A DNA stretch of 64,000 nucleotides, from contig VUYV01000061.1 in NCBI GenBank assembly GCA_008711295.1, positions 3,075,731-3,139,730 on the forward strand, given 5' to 3'. Made by a program: the position numbers and the translations under genes. Each line of letters opens with the position of its first letter. The first letter of the stretch is position 1. Shown one piece after another: positions 62,484 to 64,000 of this stretch. Below the pieces are notes generated by a model. It was not told the origin of the DNA and did not search any database. It saw only the letters and a list, made by a program, of their open reading frames with translations. The DNA comes from Anarhynchus alexandrinus (taxonomy: Eukaryota > Chordata > Aves > Charadriiformes > Charadriidae).

Positions 62484-64000
62484 ATTTCACTTTGCTAACT
62501 ACAATTAAAAAAATCTGGGAGAAGCAGATGGTTTGGCATTTTGAAGAAGGTAGACTGCAGAATGATGCTGCGTTCATTCACAGGGTTGCCTTGTTCAATT
62601 CAAAAAGATGCCTTGTTCATCCCAGTGAGGAGCTGGTAATACTATAGGACTGATGATCTCTGTAGGAGTGATGGTCTCACTCTTCTCAATTAATTATGCA
62701 TGCATAATCACTTTGAGAATCTTCCAGAAGCTGAGATGTTAGGATGAAGGAAAGCCAAGGACTTCTGTGCATGGTGCAAGACGATGGATTTTGAACACAG
62801 ATATTTGGATAACAGGCGAGAATCAACAAACACTCTTTGGACCAGAATGCCCTTTTAATTTTCCGAAGAGAAAATCCTGATCCACTACTGAAAAATCCTG
62901 ATTTAGAAAATCTGGAATACTGTTTTCTAAACTAAAGTAGAATAACTGAAAGCTTTGAGACAGGGAGATGACTGGCTGTGTGGTTGTATTTTGAGCATAT
63001 TCCTAGGTATTCCTGGGAACTTTAAAGCTGAGCTAACTTTTGTTTTTTGCTCACTTGTATACAGTTCTAGAGAAAAAAATGCAGTGTTTAGAGGAATTGA
63101 TACTGTGCAAAGAAGACTCTGTGTAAGCTTTTATGTATATTTAATTAACTGAGGGGTTTATTTTTTGCAATCAGAGTGTAGGGATAGAAAACTGTCATTC
63201 ATCTTTGATTCTGAGTAAGTTTTTCACTCCCAGTATGACTCACCTTTTCTAAGCAATGGGAAAGACAGCTCATGGTCCATAGTGCCAAGTGAGAATGAAT
63301 ACATTAAAAAAAATTCTGAGGGTGGCTGCAAGTGTTGATGATTTCCCTTTGTTTCTCTCTGGTGGCTGAAGCTATTTATTGCCTGCCAGTTTTGCTTGCC
63401 CACTTTCAGCTATTGCCAGCCTTCATTGAAATGATGTGGAAAATGTTTCCATTACGAACAGGAAACAAATACTCTATGCTAACATAATTTAGTCTTTAAT
63501 TATTTGCTCATATATTATTTTTCCGAAACCTCAAGGCTTACAAGAACACAAATACGTGGCACTCATTTAATGATCAGTTTCTCGTCTCATAGTTCTGTGA
63601 ACAACCCTTTCCTGATTTATTGGACATTGTTCAAACTATGCTTCAGACACAAGTGGGAATATCTTACTTTTTCTGTCACTGGTCTGTCCTTTCAAAAAAA
63701 AAACAAAACAAAACACAACATTTTGTGAAGTAAAGGATATGGTATTTTCCCATTTTACAGATGGGAAACTATTTAGTCAAAAAGATACATTAAAATTGTG
63801 GCTGAACAGTTTAACAAATGTAGGGCTTATCTTCTCTTGTTTTGTATTAAATGTTTTAGGGAAACCCAAAGTTCAGCTCCCGTATCTTCAGGTGGAGCTG
63901 TGCAGGTCAAATATTGAAGCAGAAACACAGAGAATTTCACTTTCAAGAGAATTTTAGCCTGAATGCTGGTTTGGTAAAACTCAAGCTACTAGTAACAAAT
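62484..64000. other. Unique AT-rich non-coding sequence
   Basis: No exon, RNA gene or transposon was recognised. It contains the palindrome at 62693-62708 and an A-rich CAAAA-type run at about 63692-63716. Confidence 0.5.
62693..62708. promoter_or_regulatory. 16-bp perfect palindrome, POU/homeodomain-like
   Basis: ATTATGCATGCATAAT is its own reverse complement and contains two opposed ATGCATAAT-like halves similar to octamer (POU) sites. It is preceded by TTAATTA-type homeodomain sequence. Dimeric POU binding is a guess from the motif. Confidence 0.35.

Noticed and set aside
1..64000. CRISPR arrays, operons, ribosome binding sites and other prokaryotic systems
   Set aside because: The window is clearly avian nuclear DNA (CR1, avian LTRs). 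No spaced repeat array or gene cluster is present.
1..64000. tRNA, snRNA or rRNA genes
   Set aside because: I looked for tRNA B-box-like and common small RNA starts and saw none. A covariance-model scan would be needed to exclude small RNAs.

Overview
The window is non-coding vertebrate DNA, almost certainly from a bird. It is AT-rich and has no prokaryote-style gene layout. Its recognisable repeats are the avian set: CR1 LINE 3' ends with the (ATTCTATG)n-type tail, older CR1 reverse-transcriptase remnants, and two solitary endogenous-retrovirus LTRs. The 1694-2205 LTR resembles a family I know from neoavian and songbird genomes, so a non-galliform bird is my best guess. I recognise no protein-coding gene exon. 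The many short open frames are what chance gives in 64 kb, apart from the CR1 remnant at 53175-53576.

Layout. 1-1693 is unique sequence with a small SOX-like motif cluster. 1694-2205 is a plus-oriented solo LTR. 6713-7566 is a second solo LTR, minus-oriented, bounded by a perfect 5-bp target-site duplication. CR1 3' ends lie at 9051-9180 (+) and 32621-32753 (-). A CpG-rich patch at 18300-18730 carries well-formed splice signals and may be the start of an unannotated transcript. A 17-bp minisatellite lies at 29297-29357. GC/CpG-richer, promoter- or enhancer-like patches lie at 35040-35460, 36640-36830 and 45831-46140; the last has a CCAAT box and a canonical TATA box. A single unresolved base at 47855 sits between two copies of a local duplication. 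A heavily decayed CR1 reverse-transcriptase fossil lies at 49285-49700 (+), and a younger, internally deleted CR1 at 53165-53730 (-). The rest is unique AT-rich sequence.

No genes are seen acting together. The sensible reading is an intergenic desert or a very large intron, with scattered candidate regulatory elements and old retroelements. I found no convincing new biological system. The best leads are the possible transcript start near 18.4-18.96 kb and the TATA/CCAAT promoter-like site at 45.84-45.9 kb.
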